Position numbers and translations under genes: made by a program
From: Luminiphilus syltensis NOR5-1B
GTDB taxonomy: Bacteria > Pseudomonadota > Gammaproteobacteria > Pseudomonadales > Halieaceae
Direction of reading: 5' to 3'
Assembly: GCF_000158175.1 (NCBI RefSeq)
Contig: NZ_DS999411.1
Span: 1,426,919 to 1,484,640, forward strand
Length of the DNA stretch: 57,722 bases
Notes under the pieces: generated by a model
Told to the model about the DNA's origin: nothing
The model's database searches: none
What the model saw: the letters and a program-made list of their open reading frames with translations, nothing else
In this document: positions 36,331-44,974 of the stretch, in pieces
Numbering within the stretch: position 1 is the stretch's first letter
Layout of the letters: every line of letters begins with the position of its first letter

Positions 36331-36440
36331 TGGGTATCGTCAAGTTAGATGAATCGAATGGGTAGAGCGGCCCCCTGAATACCCATAAACGCCATCGATT
36401 ACCGCCTCGGGATTTCTATCGGATCAATCAATTGATTTGT
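36331..36440 (+). mobile_element. IS6-family remnant, left end and transposase N-terminus
   Basis: A left end GGGTATCGTCAAGTTAGA (36332 on) is followed by a frame reading NTHKRHRLPPR (start codon changed from ATG to CTG at 36379), clearly related to MNTYKRHRFPPD in the other copies. The rest of the element is lost. It fills part of the 331-bp spacer before the aminotransferase. Confidence 0.6.
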
Positions 36441-36597
36441 CACCACCCTTGATAGTGCAGTTCAGCACCTTATTTCAGGGCAAACCGGCGCTTAGGCCTC
36501 GTACAGTAAGATCGATTGACTTGAAAGCGGCGCCTGCTAGGCTGATCTTCAAGTCGCCATTACCTGTATTCCAAGCAACTGGAGAATCTTCCTTCCA

Positions 36598-38010
36598 ATG
36601 AATGCCCCAGAAAATCAGAATATTTCCGACACCCGGGAACACCATCAGCTGCGCGCCGCCGATGCCGCAAACCTGCTTCATCCATGGGCGGACCTCAGTG
36701 CGCTGGGTGATGAAAGCGCCATGGTCATCAAAAGTGCCAAAGGGGTGCACGTCTACGACAGCAACGGCAAACAATACCTCGATGCCATTGGCGGCATGTG
36801 GTGCATCACATTGGGTTATGGCAATGAAGAACTGATCGAAGCCATGGCGCAGCAGGCACGGGAGATGGTCTACTACACGCCGTTCGGCGACATGTCGAGC
36901 AGCCCCGCGGCCCGGCTGGCAAAAAAGCTGGCGGAACTTGCTCCGGGTGATCTGAACCGCGCACATTTTACGACCTGCGGCTCAACAGCTATCGACTCGG
37001 CGGTGCGGACGGCGCACTACTACTTTGCGGCCCAGGGGCGTCCCGAAAAGCGCCATGTGTTATCGCGTCGCAATGCCTATCACGGAAGTACTTATTTGGC
37101 CGCATCACTGTGCGGCAAACTCGCTGACCGTACGCTGTTTCATTACGAGGCTGATTTCGTCCATCACCTGGCGAGCCCTGAGTACGATCCGGACATTGCC
37201 ACGGAGAGCGCAGATGAGCGCCTCAGCGCCTTGCTGGAGGATATGGAATCCGAGATCAACCGAATCGGCGCAGAGAATATTGCCTGCTTCGTCGCCGAAC
37301 CCATACTCGCGTCCGGCGGTGTGCTGGTGCCTCCCGAGGGATACCACAAGGCCACTCTGGATCTATGCCACAAGTACGACATCCTCTATATCTCCGATGA
37401 AGTCGTCACCGCCTTTGGCCGCCTGGGCCACTTCTTTGCGTCCGAGGTGCACTTCGACATTCTGCCGGACATGATTGTCGCCGCGAAGGGGATCTCCTCT
37501 GGCTATCAGCCTCTGGGCGTGGTGATGATTTCAGATCGCATCATCGACTCGATCAAGGCTAATGCCCCCGAGGACAATCCCGTGTTCTCAAACGGCTATA
37601 CCTATTCCGGTCACCCGGTCGCCTGTGCAACCGCGATTGCCAACATCAACATTATGGAGCGCGATAACATCTGCGCCCACGTCCAGGAGCTTGGTCCTTA
37701 CTTCCTGTCAGAATTGCGCAAGCTGTCCAGTTCACCCATCGTCTACACCGTCCGCGGCCACCATCTTATGGCCTGTGTCGAATGCTGGACAGGTGAAGAG
37801 GCGGGCCCGACAGAACGCAACATAGCGCTTGCCCAGCGGGTCGATCAGTACTGTGAGGAGGCGGGGGTGCTGGTCCGTCCCTATGAAAATCTTTGCATCA
37901 TGTCACCGCCGCTGATTGTTGACCGCGACGACGTTGATCGTATCGTCACCGTCATGGGCGATGCCATAAAGCGCGCCCAGCGGGATTTGGACATGGGTGA
38001 GTTGGATTGA
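36598..38010 (+). CDS. Class III PLP-dependent aminotransferase (omega-amine/polyamine type)
   Basis: This 470-residue enzyme transfers a terminal amino group to pyruvate or 2-oxoglutarate. Class III features include GGMWCITLGYGNEELIEAMAQQ, the phosphate-binding TTCGSTAIDSAVRTAHYY, ISDEVVTAFGRLG with the PLP-contact Asp and the Schiff-base lysine in DMIVAAKGISSGYQPLG (about Lys297). The sequence resembles the SpuC-like putrescine/diamine-pyruvate group, and the neighbouring SpdH-like and aldehyde dehydrogenase genes fit a polyamine pathway. Other omega-amino substrates (beta-alanine, taurine) are not excluded. The ATG at 36598 follows CTTCC and lacks a strong Shine-Dalgarno. Confidence 0.88.
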   Translation: MNAPENQNISDTREHHQLRAADAANLLHPWADLSALGDESAMVIKSAKGVHVYDSNGKQYLDAIGGMWCITLGYGNEELIEAMAQQAREMVYYTPFGDMSSSPAARLAKKLAELAPGDLNRAHFTTCGSTAIDSAVRTAHYYFAAQGRPEKRHVLSRRNAYHGSTYLAASLCGKLADRTLFHYEADFVHHLASPEYDPDIATESADERLSALLEDMESEINRIGAENIACFVAEPILASGGVLVPPEGYHKATLDLCHKYDILYISDEVVTAFGRLGHFFASEVHFDILPDMIVAAKGISSGYQPLGVVMISDRIIDSIKANAPEDNPVFSNGYTYSGHPVACATAIANINIMERDNICAHVQELGPYFLSELRKLSSSPIVYTVRGHHLMACVECWTGEEAGPTERNIALAQRVDQYCEEAGVLVRPYENLCIMSPPLIVDRDDVDRIVTVMGDAIKRAQRDLDMGELD

Positions 38011-38211
38011 CCGGCGCGAGCTGGAGCAGCACTGCGGCCTGGTAGGCAACCTGAAAGCGGCCTGTGGTCGTCTCCGACCCGAAACCGCTCTTTAATCTTC
38101 TGACAGCCCTCAGATGTATTGATTGGTAAGCTCGACGAACCACTACAAGCTCCTTCGGGGCCCTGAAGCGCATTGCCTTTCACCATCCGGTAGTATGCAA
38201 TAGGGGCACCC

Positions 38212-39228
38212 ATGCCAAGGCGAAATGATATGACCAAGTCGGCACCCTATACGCCACCCGCCGATATTCTGGCGCATTTCCCCGAAATCTCTGGCAACGA
38301 CGTTAACGGCGTTGGCGAAAAACACTATCGCCGGGCCTCGCGCTTTTTCTGGCATAAACCTGAACTGCAGTCCCACGGTGGACTACAAAAAAAAGTGCTT
38401 CAATACATCATGGGCGAGCCCTCTGTGGGTGCGGAATTTATTCACGCGGGCCCGGGTGACCCTAAACGCGGCCCGCTAGCTACAGAACAGTCTGCGACAG
38501 TGGCCGAGGGCACAGCCGAACAGTGGAGCGAACGTGTGAAGGCCTTCGCGTTGGCCAACGAAGCCGACGTAGTGGGCGTTGCAAAAATGCGTGACGAATT
38601 CATCTTCGAAGGCTACGAGGTGTCGCATAAATACATCATCATGATCGGCGTTGCCCACGACCATGAATTGATGAAAACAGCGCCTTCTACAGCCGACAAC
38701 ACTGCGGCCGCAGTCGAGGTCGCTCGCCAATACAACCGCGGCTCGAGAGTGGTCAGCAATCTGCGCAACTATATTCGAGAGCAGGGTTATCCCGCCGCTG
38801 ACTATCCAGGGCCGCTGGCCGATGCCATTGTTATGATCCCCGCAGCAATCGATTGCGGCTTGGGAGAACTGGGTAAACATGGCTCACTCATTAATCGAAC
38901 GCTGGGCTCATCGTTCAGGCTTGCCGCCGTCACAACCGATATGCCATTGGCCGTCGATTCCCCTGATACGTTCGGCGTAGACGATGTCTGCTACGGCTGC
39001 CGTGCGTGTGAAAACGCCTGCCCGCCCGACGCAATATTCCAGGAGAAAAAAACCGTGCGAGGCACGGAGAAATGGTACGTAGATTTCGACAAATGCATAC
39101 CGTTCTTTGCTGAATCCTACGGCTGTGGTGCCTGTATCGCTGTATGCCCCTGGAGCCTTCCCGGCGTAGCCGATAACCTGTTGCTCAAGATGGCGAGGCG
39201 AAAAGACAGGGAGGCGTCGTCAAGTTAA
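38212..39228 (+). CDS. Cytosolic RdhA/QueG-like 2x[4Fe-4S] protein
   Basis: The 338-residue protein resembles the catalytic part of reductive dehalogenases and epoxyqueuosine reductase. It has a central domain with VVSNLRNYIREQGYPA, PAAIDCGLGELGKHGSLIN and FRLAAVTTDMPL. A ferredoxin-like part follows with CYGCRACENACPPDAIF (about 260-275) and a second set near 295-312 (KCIPF, then CGACIAVCPW). The LGE.G..G.LI motif is shared with corrinoid-binding members. There is no Tat signal, so it is cytoplasmic. An alternative ATG at 38230 has AAGG upstream. The TAA stop at 39226-39228 lies inside the left end of an IS6-type mini-element, so the original C-terminus may be changed. Confidence 0.65.
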   Translation: MPRRNDMTKSAPYTPPADILAHFPEISGNDVNGVGEKHYRRASRFFWHKPELQSHGGLQKKVLQYIMGEPSVGAEFIHAGPGDPKRGPLATEQSATVAEGTAEQWSERVKAFALANEADVVGVAKMRDEFIFEGYEVSHKYIIMIGVAHDHELMKTAPSTADNTAAAVEVARQYNRGSRVVSNLRNYIREQGYPAADYPGPLADAIVMIPAAIDCGLGELGKHGSLINRTLGSSFRLAAVTTDMPLAVDSPDTFGVDDVCYGCRACENACPPDAIFQEKKTVRGTEKWYVDFDKCIPFFAESYGCGACIAVCPWSLPGVADNLLLKMARRKDREASSS

Positions 39229-39422
39229 CGGGCTCGGATGGGCAGACTCGGTCGATGAATACCGATAAAAGCCACCCATTCCCGCCTGGCACCATCAGCC
39301 ACGCTGCCGGGCTCTGCTATCGCAATCTCAGGATCAGTGCGTTCGATGAATCGAGCAGGGCGGTTGCTTGAGCCTTGATGGTGGATTTCTACGATGGGGA
39401 TGACTTAATTCGCCAATACCCC
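39212..39422 (+). mobile_element. Internally deleted IS6-family mini-element with both ends
   Basis: Both ends can be seen: the left CGTCAAGTTAA (39218-39228) and the right GACTTAATTCGCCAATACCC, whose complement GGGTATTGGCGAATTAAGTC pairs with the left end GGGTATCGYCAAGTTAAGT of the other copies. Between them an ATG at 39255 opens an uninterrupted 38-codon frame to TGA 39369-39371 that joins the transposase start (MNTDKSHPFPPGTISHA) directly to its C-terminus (LCYRNLRISAFDESSRAVA). About 200 of the usual ~235 transposase codons are missing. The result is a ~211-bp MITE-like derivative. Confidence 0.7.
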
Positions 39423-39508
39423 TCCCGGCAATCACAGCACGCCGGTTATACTGTCCGCCACTTTTAAACTCGCCTTACGCCTTCTTTCTGATGCAAGGAA
39501 AAGCCACC

Positions 39509-40099
39509 ATGCTTCGAGCCCGATCCCACGTGGGTAACATCATCATCGCGACTCTATTTTTTCTGGCGGGCTGCAGCAGTCAACCCGAATTCACGCTCGA
39601 CTACGACGCCAGCTACAATTTTGCAGGGTTGGAAACCTATCGATGGTACGACGACGTGTATCCCTCCCAGCTCGCCGATTATCGTCAGTACAATGCTTCA
39701 GACAAGCGGGTCCGCTTTTTCGTCGATCGTGAACTGCAGAAAAAGAGCTTCAAAGAGGTTGCCACGGGGAAGGCTGACTTCTTAATCAACTACCACATAG
39801 CAAAAGAAGAGCGCGTTAAGATCGATAACTTTGCGCGCTATCCTTCTGCCGGTATGCATGGCGGTGTCGGCGTCGGTACCTACGGCACAGCGGTCAGCGT
39901 CGGCTACAGCAGCGGACCCAGTGTCAAAACCTACAAAGAAGGAACCGTTGTCCTTGATGTCATCGATAGTGCCAGCGGTAACGTCGTTTGGAGGAATATC
40001 GTTGAAGGAAGATTGCCGAAGTCGCTATCCAGCAACGAAAAAGATGCGATGGCAGCAAAATTGTCCAAAGAAATGATGCTCGATTTCCCTCCAGGCTAG
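39509..40099 (+). CDS. DUF4136 lipoprotein
   Basis: The product (196 aa from the ATG at 39509) has a lipoprotein signal with lipobox LAGC (IIIATLFFLAGCSSQPEF) and a DUF4136 domain: FTLDYDASYNFAGLETYRWY, VRFFVDRELQKKSFKEV, ADFLINYHIAKEER and the terminal GTVVLDVIDSASGNVVWR. Such proteins sit in the outer-membrane inner leaflet or periplasm; the function is unknown. An in-frame ATG at 39491 is weaker than 39509, which has AAGGA nine to ten bases upstream. The next 100 bp contain an aldehyde dehydrogenase fragment. Confidence 0.85.
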   Translation: MLRARSHVGNIIIATLFFLAGCSSQPEFTLDYDASYNFAGLETYRWYDDVYPSQLADYRQYNASDKRVRFFVDRELQKKSFKEVATGKADFLINYHIAKEERVKIDNFARYPSAGMHGGVGVGTYGTAVSVGYSSGPSVKTYKEGTVVLDVIDSASGNVVWRNIVEGRLPKSLSSNEKDAMAAKLSKEMMLDFPPG

Positions 40100-40110
40100 T
40101 GGCTCAACGC

Positions 40111-40212
40111 GTCAGTAGCGCTTTCTTTGGAGGCTGCAAACCGTCCGGTAACGGCCGCGAGGGCGGTCGTCAGGGGCTGGAGGATTACCAGGAAATCAAG
40201 ACGCTGCACCTG
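40111..40212 (+). pseudogene. C-terminal fragment of an aldehyde dehydrogenase gene
   Basis: Directly after the lipoprotein stop, the frame reads FFGGCKPSGNGREGGRQGLE then DYQEIKTLHL, which is the characteristic C-terminal signature of NAD-dependent aldehyde dehydrogenases (PFGG.KQSGNGREGG). No upstream part of an ALDH is present, so this is a fragment of ~35 codons. It overlaps the 3' end of the convergent SpdH-like gene. The intact ALDH at 42790-44241 has a different C-terminus, so it is not a simple copy of that gene. Confidence 0.7.
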
Positions 40213-42073
40213 GGCCGAGCGCGTGCACGGCGCGATGTGCTTCTTCTATCGCCGATTCTGTCATGCCATTGGATGATGCATCGGTGCCGGCAAAGGTGAT
40301 ATTGCCCAGGGGCTGACGTGCCGCTTCCCAGGGCCGGTTTGCATGCTGCCAATACTCCGGATACCAGGACACCTCACCGCTTGCCGCGTCAGTGGTAAAG
40401 GCATAGCCATGTGACCAGCGGTTCACCGTGATGCCTGCTATATCGCGAGCGGCATCGAATCCCCCCGGCGCCAGCATACGATCAAGCTGTTCGCGTATTG
40501 CTCTTTCGAAAGAGTCGAAGGACGTGGTGAGTAAGGTCTGGCGTCCGGCGCGGAACTGTTCGGCGGCGGGTAGCCCTGGCGCCAGCGGTATATGCTGCAG
40601 GTTGAGTACCATTGGCTCGTCGGGTGACTGGGGGAATTGATAGCCGCCCATGCTCACCGGGCGAGACAGTCGCACCGACTGAAAGAAACTGCCCGGGCAA
40701 TACGCCCGCGCCAGCCCCAGCTTCTCAAAACTTTTCCAGTTGCGCAGCAGTACATTGGTGTAGACCAGGGGCGCGCGTACCGACTGCCCCTGGGCGGCTT
40801 TTTGCGCAGCGGGTGTGTCGGGGCAGATGTGGGGCAGCATGGCATTGTAGCCCGCCCATATCACCTGCGCTGCGCTGACACTATGCGCCTCATTTCCAGA
40901 CACATAGCTTATGTCGACCTCGGCATTCAGGTCGCCACCGCGGTGGCGCAGGTCAACCACAGTGCTGCTTAGTCGAATCCGGGTGTCGCTTCCGGGGCGG
41001 TCGAGTTGTGAATAGTCAAACCGCGCGGTGACAATATCTTCCATTGAGTTGCCCGGTGCAACTTCAGGAATCATGTTGCGAACCAGCAGACGGGCGACCG
41101 AGGCATTGCCATCCGGGAAATGAAAAATGCCGCCACCGTCACCGGTGGGCACACCTTCAGCAACTTCAAAAGCAGCACCGCCGAAGCCCGGGTAGCCGCC
41201 CTCCCATGCGAGCCAGGCGGGAAAGGCATCGGCACCGATCGCCCACTCGCCCTCGGTCCACTTCTGCATGAAGCGCAGCGCTTCTTCACCCAGGCCCGCG
41301 TATTTCCGCAGGTATTCGCGCCAGCTTATCGATTGCACTACCTGGCGGCGCTGAGCCTGGCTCATGCCTGCCAGGTAATCCTGTTTGTCTTCGAACAACC
41401 GCTTGAGCTCGGTCACAGTGGATGCGGCGAGGGGTGATTCGCGCAGTGCATCGCTATAGCCATAACTGCCCAGGGCAAGATGGTCTGAACCAAAGCTGTC
41501 CCTGTCGAGGAAGCATGCTTCCTGCAGCCCCAGCGACGGATACAGTGAGCCGTGGTGGTAATCACTGAAACGTGAGGCATCGATACCCAGTTCCCTGAGA
41601 AGGTCGGCGGCTACTGCCGGGTAATGGTTAGGCGCTTCAATATACTGTGTACCGCCAAAGCCGATGAGCGTGCGGCCGCCAATACAGAACTCGTTGCGCT
41701 TGGCGTGGCCGCCAAAGTCATCGTGATTATCGAGCAGCAGGATGCGGGCGTCTGGCTTCACGTCGCGGCGATAGATATAGGCAGCCGCCAGGCCACTAAT
41801 CCCCGCACCCACCACAACAAGGTCGTAGTTCTCGAAAGTATTGGCGGCACGCCAGCGTTGGCCCTGTACGGTGGCGTGGGCTACTTCAAAGGAGCCGGGA
41901 TGAGCGCCGCGCATTCCACTTGCCGCCGGAGGATAATAGGCGTCTGCTCCGGCCGCGCCGTGTAGCAGCTGCAAAGGCAGTAGAGTGGTTCCCAGGGCGA
42001 TTCCTGCGCCGTTCAAAAAGTCGCGGCGGGAGATCCGCCGATGCATACCCAGGCGTTTATCTTCGGGGTTCAC
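40196..42073 (-). CDS. Tat-exported FAD-dependent oxidoreductase, spermidine dehydrogenase (SpdH)-like
   Basis: The 625-residue protein starts with a twin-arginine signal (HRRISRRDFLNGAGIALGTT) and has an FAD/NAD-binding motif LVVVGAGISGLAAAYIYRR near 77, then HDDFGGHAKRNEF and IGFGGTQYIEAPNHYP, typical of the SpdH-like amine oxidoreductases. The late NRWSHGYAF motif and a flavin-contacting GNITFAGTDAS are present. SpdH cleaves spermidine to 1,3-diaminopropane and 4-aminobutyraldehyde in the periplasm; that substrate is inferred. The frame is open to 42151, but those codons lie in an IS6 remnant; GTG at 42071-42073 with AGAGG six bases upstream is the best start. The divergent ALDH would oxidise the product aldehyde. 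Confidence 0.75.
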   Translation of the reverse strand: MNPEDKRLGMHRRISRRDFLNGAGIALGTTLLPLQLLHGAAGADAYYPPAASGMRGAHPGSFEVAHATVQGQRWRAANTFENYDLVVVGAGISGLAAAYIYRRDVKPDARILLLDNHDDFGGHAKRNEFCIGGRTLIGFGGTQYIEAPNHYPAVAADLLRELGIDASRFSDYHHGSLYPSLGLQEACFLDRDSFGSDHLALGSYGYSDALRESPLAASTVTELKRLFEDKQDYLAGMSQAQRRQVVQSISWREYLRKYAGLGEEALRFMQKWTEGEWAIGADAFPAWLAWEGGYPGFGGAAFEVAEGVPTGDGGGIFHFPDGNASVARLLVRNMIPEVAPGNSMEDIVTARFDYSQLDRPGSDTRIRLSSTVVDLRHRGGDLNAEVDISYVSGNEAHSVSAAQVIWAGYNAMLPHICPDTPAAQKAAQGQSVRAPLVYTNVLLRNWKSFEKLGLARAYCPGSFFQSVRLSRPVSMGGYQFPQSPDEPMVLNLQHIPLAPGLPAAEQFRAGRQTLLTTSFDSFERAIREQLDRMLAPGGFDAARDIAGITVNRWSHGYAFTTDAASGEVSWYPEYWQHANRPWEAARQPLGNITFAGTDASSNGMTESAIEEAHRAVHALGPGAAS

Positions 42074-42087
42074 TGAATGCCTCTTTC

Positions 42088-42567
42088 TGGTATTGCCAGT
42101 CTGAGTCACTGTACTCGATAGCATCGGTTGATCAACACCTACAAACGGCACCGATTCCTGCGAGATATCTTCAGCTACGCTGTACCTACAGAGCGGGTTA
42201 GGCTCTCTGGCTCTGCTGTCGTTTCAATCTCAACCATCGAGATATCGAAGATCTTCTGCCTGAGCGGGGCAACTTGGTCAGTCGGGAGTCGATTCGACGT
42301 TGGCGCCCAAAGTCCTCGCTACGCTGAAGGGTACGAGGCCACCAGAATCGGGGAGCGGGGCATGAGGCGCTTCAAATCAGTGACGTAGGTTCATCACTCT
42401 CCGGAAGCTCATGCAGCAGGCGCCATTTTTTTCAACCCTGGCAGGCATCTGATCAGAGAAACACGACCGCAATCCAAGGGCCAGTGCGTTCAATGAATGG
42501 GGCAGGGCGGTTGCTTGAGCGTTGATACCGGATTTCTGCGATCTGGGTGACTTAATTGGCCAATGCC
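42088..42567 (+). mobile_element. Degenerate IS6-family copy with both ends, internally deleted and frameshifted
   Basis: The left end GGTATTGCCAGTCTGAGTC (42089 on) and right end GACTTAATTGGCCAATGCC (to 42567) match the ends of the 39.2-kb element. Inside, transposase pieces are in order but in different frames: NTYKRHRFLRDIFSYAV (from 42131), HRDIEDLLPERGN, SRESIRRW, GERGMRRFKSV (to 42388), then GRHLIRE, and KHDRNPRASAFNEWGRAVA ending at the TGA near 42511. The central catalytic DDE region is missing. The element abuts the start of the SpdH-like gene. The remaining spacer to 42789 shows nothing clear. Confidence 0.7.
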
Positions 42568-42789
42568 ATAACGCTGAATCTGAAGGCAAGCTACTGAAAA
42601 TCTCATGGCGCGGACTATTTTTGGCACTCCCTTAAGATTAAAAAATAGGATGTGCAGCGCCATTGGTCATACAGCGAATGACACTTTACGCCGTGTCCAA
42701 TAACGCTTTATGGTAGTTGCAGCGCTGTGCCAGATCGATGCGTAATTTACCGAGGAACATTCCCCGCGGCTGTAGTTATAAGGATTCCT

Positions 42790-44241
42790 ATGAACCCCTC
42801 TCTCGACAGTGCCAAGCTTACTGCCCATAACCTGATCGACGGGACAAGAGCGGACGCCGAAACCCGTGAACCACTTCTGTCCCCCGCGACCGGGCAGATC
42901 ATTGGCTCAACTCCCCGCTCGAGTGCGGAGGAAGTGAACGAAGCCGTCGAGGCGGCGCGGCGGGCTTTCGAAGAGGGCTGGCGGATTACCACACCCGGCG
43001 AACGTTCCGAACGGATGCTCGCACTCGCCGACCTTATCCACGACAACGTCGAAGAGCTCTCAAATCTTGAGGCAATCGACGCGGGTAAGCCCTTGCATCA
43101 CGCGCGCAAATACGAGATTGAGCAGGCGGTCGACGAGTTGCGGTTCTTTGCTGGTGCGGCCAGAACGATGGAAGGAAGGGCGGCCGGAGAGTACGCGTCT
43201 GGGCACACCTCGATGGTAAGGCGCGACCCGATCGGCGTCGCGGGCCAGGTCACGCCCTGGAACTATCCGTTCCTCATGGCGATCTGGAAAATTGGCCCGG
43301 CTCTGGCAACCGGAAACACGATTGTTCTGAAGCCTGCTGAGACAACGCCGCTCTCGACATGCCGCCTCGCGGAGCTGGCGGCGACGGTTTTGCCCAAAGG
43401 TGTCTTCAACGTTGTGTGCGGAGCCGGTGACACGGGAGAGGCGCTTGTACGTCACGACGAGGTCGGGATCGTTTCCGTTACGGGGTCGCCGCTGACCGGA
43501 AAGCGAGTCGGCGCGATCGCGTCTGAACAGTTGAAGCGGGTCCACCTCGAATTGGGTGGTAACGCTCCGGTTATCGTCTTCGACGACGCCGATCTCGCAC
43601 AAACCCTCGAGGCGCTCGGAGGTAACAGCTTTTACAACGCCGGACAGGACTGTACGGCAGCAACCCGCATTTTGGCTGCTCCGAAGGTCTACGACGAGCT
43701 TGTCAACGGACTCAGCGAAGTGGCTCGCTCCTTCACTATGGGCGACATCTTCAACGACACCATGGAATTGGGCCCTGTGAACTCTGACCGCCAGCGCGAC
43801 CGCATTGAGGGCTACCTCGAACGCCTTCCCGCGCACGCGGAGATAGTCACGGGGGGTGGACGCCCGGCGCTCGAGGGCTCGTGGCTGGAACCGACCGTCA
43901 TCGCCAACCTTGGCCAGCACGACGAGATCGTACGTCACGAGGTGTTCGGCCCGGTAGTAACTGTGCAGAAATTCAATGATGACGCTGAGGCGTTGGCCAT
44001 GGCCAACGATTCGCCTTATGGCCTCACCGCATCGGTCTGGACCTCGGACGTCGGTCGAGCCATGCGGTTTTCCCGCGATCTGCGGTACGGCTGCGTGTGG
44101 GTGAACGCCCACTCGCTTCACACAGTGGAGATGCCCCACGGCGGGTTCAAGCAGTCGGGATACGGCCGCGACCTCTCGGTGTATTCGCTCGAGGACTACA
44201 CCGAGCTCAAGCACGTGATGATCAATCTCGGCGAGCAGTAG
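42790..44241 (+). CDS. NAD-dependent aldehyde dehydrogenase, 4-aminobutyraldehyde/betaine-aldehyde type
   Basis: This 483-residue enzyme has the ALDH fold with [20 protein letters not shown], the general base Glu254 in [18 protein letters not shown] and the nucleophile Cys288 in [11 protein letters not shown], followed by [12 protein letters not shown] and the C-terminal [13 protein letters not shown]. The ...CTAATR and [19 protein letters not shown] patterns are those of gamma-aminobutyraldehyde dehydrogenases. It would convert 4-aminobutyraldehyde, made by SpdH or putrescine aminotransferase, to GABA. The frame extends to 42727, but the ATG at 42790 has AAGGA upstream and matches the family start. 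Many CTC, GAC and GTC codons give it a slightly more GC-rich look than its neighbours, which hints at transfer but is not decisive. Confidence 0.9.
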   Translation: MNPSLDSAKLTAHNLIDGTRADAETREPLLSPATGQIIGSTPRSSAEEVNEAVEAARRAFEEGWRITTPGERSERMLALADLIHDNVEELSNLEAIDAGKPLHHARKYEIEQAVDELRFFAGAARTMEGRAAGEYASGHTSMVRRDPIGVAGQVTPWNYPFLMAIWKIGPALATGNTIVLKPAETTPLSTCRLAELAATVLPKGVFNVVCGAGDTGEALVRHDEVGIVSVTGSPLTGKRVGAIASEQLKRVHLELGGNAPVIVFDDADLAQTLEALGGNSFYNAGQDCTAATRILAAPKVYDELVNGLSEVARSFTMGDIFNDTMELGPVNSDRQRDRIEGYLERLPAHAEIVTGGGRPALEGSWLEPTVIANLGQHDEIVRHEVFGPVVTVQKFNDDAEALAMANDSPYGLTASVWTSDVGRAMRFSRDLRYGCVWVNAHSLHTVEMPHGGFKQSGYGRDLSVYSLEDYTELKHVMINLGEQ

Positions 44242-44329
44242 CCCTCACTCGGAAGTCGTTTTTACACCTTGCGTATCGGGCGCTGACAAAATAACCCGGC
44301 ACATCGACAGGCGCTGTCGATGACTAGTT

Positions 44330-44560
44330 GTGAAGTTCACCGATTCCCTCCTGACAGCACCTCCGACGCAGCACCCATGAAAGCGGGATAGGCTCTTTGG
44401 CTGTACTACCGCTTTAACCTTAGCCATCGGGATATTGAAGGTCTTTTGGCGGAGCGGGGCATCATCGGGGTAGAACCCCTTTGCCCAATTATGCAATCTC
44501 GCTGGTGGCCGGGCGCCCCTTGTGGGGTTCAGATCAACGCGCGCAGGCCTGCAGTGGGTC
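44330..44560 (+). mobile_element. IS6-family remnant, N-terminal transposase part
   Basis: The frame broken by stops reads HRFPPD, then LWLYYRFNLSHRDIEGLLAE followed by RGIIG (44399-44471), a clear match to the start of IS6-family transposases (WLY.RF.LS.RD.E.LLAERG), then decays (PNYAISL where F.P.YA..L is expected). No ends or catalytic residues are seen. The rest of the 44242-44974 spacer contains the direct repeat at 44696 and no gene. Confidence 0.7.
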
Positions 44561-44695
44561 ATGAAGGGCGAGTAGGTGCTAATGCCCGGCTCCTACTTGG
44601 CCTAGCGCAGGGGGAGGCCGGATGGCAAAATGCCCAGTCGCCACAGTAAATCGACTGGCGGCGACAACTTTCGAGGCAAACCCAATGCATTCAGG

Positions 44696-44788
44696 GTGTT
44701 GTCAGCTTTACCCGCAATAATCCCGCCTCTTCCATCTCGGGTACGAGGTCGGATTGGCTAAGACCCCAGAGAATTAAGTGCGCATGAG
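44696..44788 (+). repeat. Direct repeat copy 1, left flank of the large-protein region
   Basis: The sequence from GTGTTGTCAGCTTTACCCGC to AAGTGCGCATGAG is repeated at 56525-56602 in the same orientation. The first ~40 bp differ at only a few positions; an inner 10-15 bp is missing from copy 2. On the minus strand both copies read EEA(G/E)LLRVKLTT, so they could derive from the end of a coding sequence. Together they bracket the three IPTL-CTERM-like genes. Confidence 0.75.
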
Positions 44789-44974
44789 CAATGGAATAGG
44801 GTGGTGGCTTGAGGTCAGGTCGCAGATTTCCGCTGGCCAAGGGTATTAACTTGCCAAAACCTCTCTGACATCTTCCGTCAATTTCGGTAAAATGGTAGGC
44901 TACTCTGTTGAACCGATCTCGGCGGGACCTCCTTCGGACGGGCAACTAATCTTTAGTTTTCGCAGGACTCATAC

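Noticed and set aside
43060-44214. A 384-residue minus-strand open frame over the aldehyde dehydrogenase
   Set aside because: It is the antisense of a clear ALDH with intact catalytic residues and shows an unnatural composition.
44691-44945. 84-residue minus-strand frame containing direct repeat copy 1
   Set aside because: Part of it has protein-like composition, but no family is recognised and the matching sequence at 56.5 kb is not preserved as a gene, so it is treated as repeat sequence.
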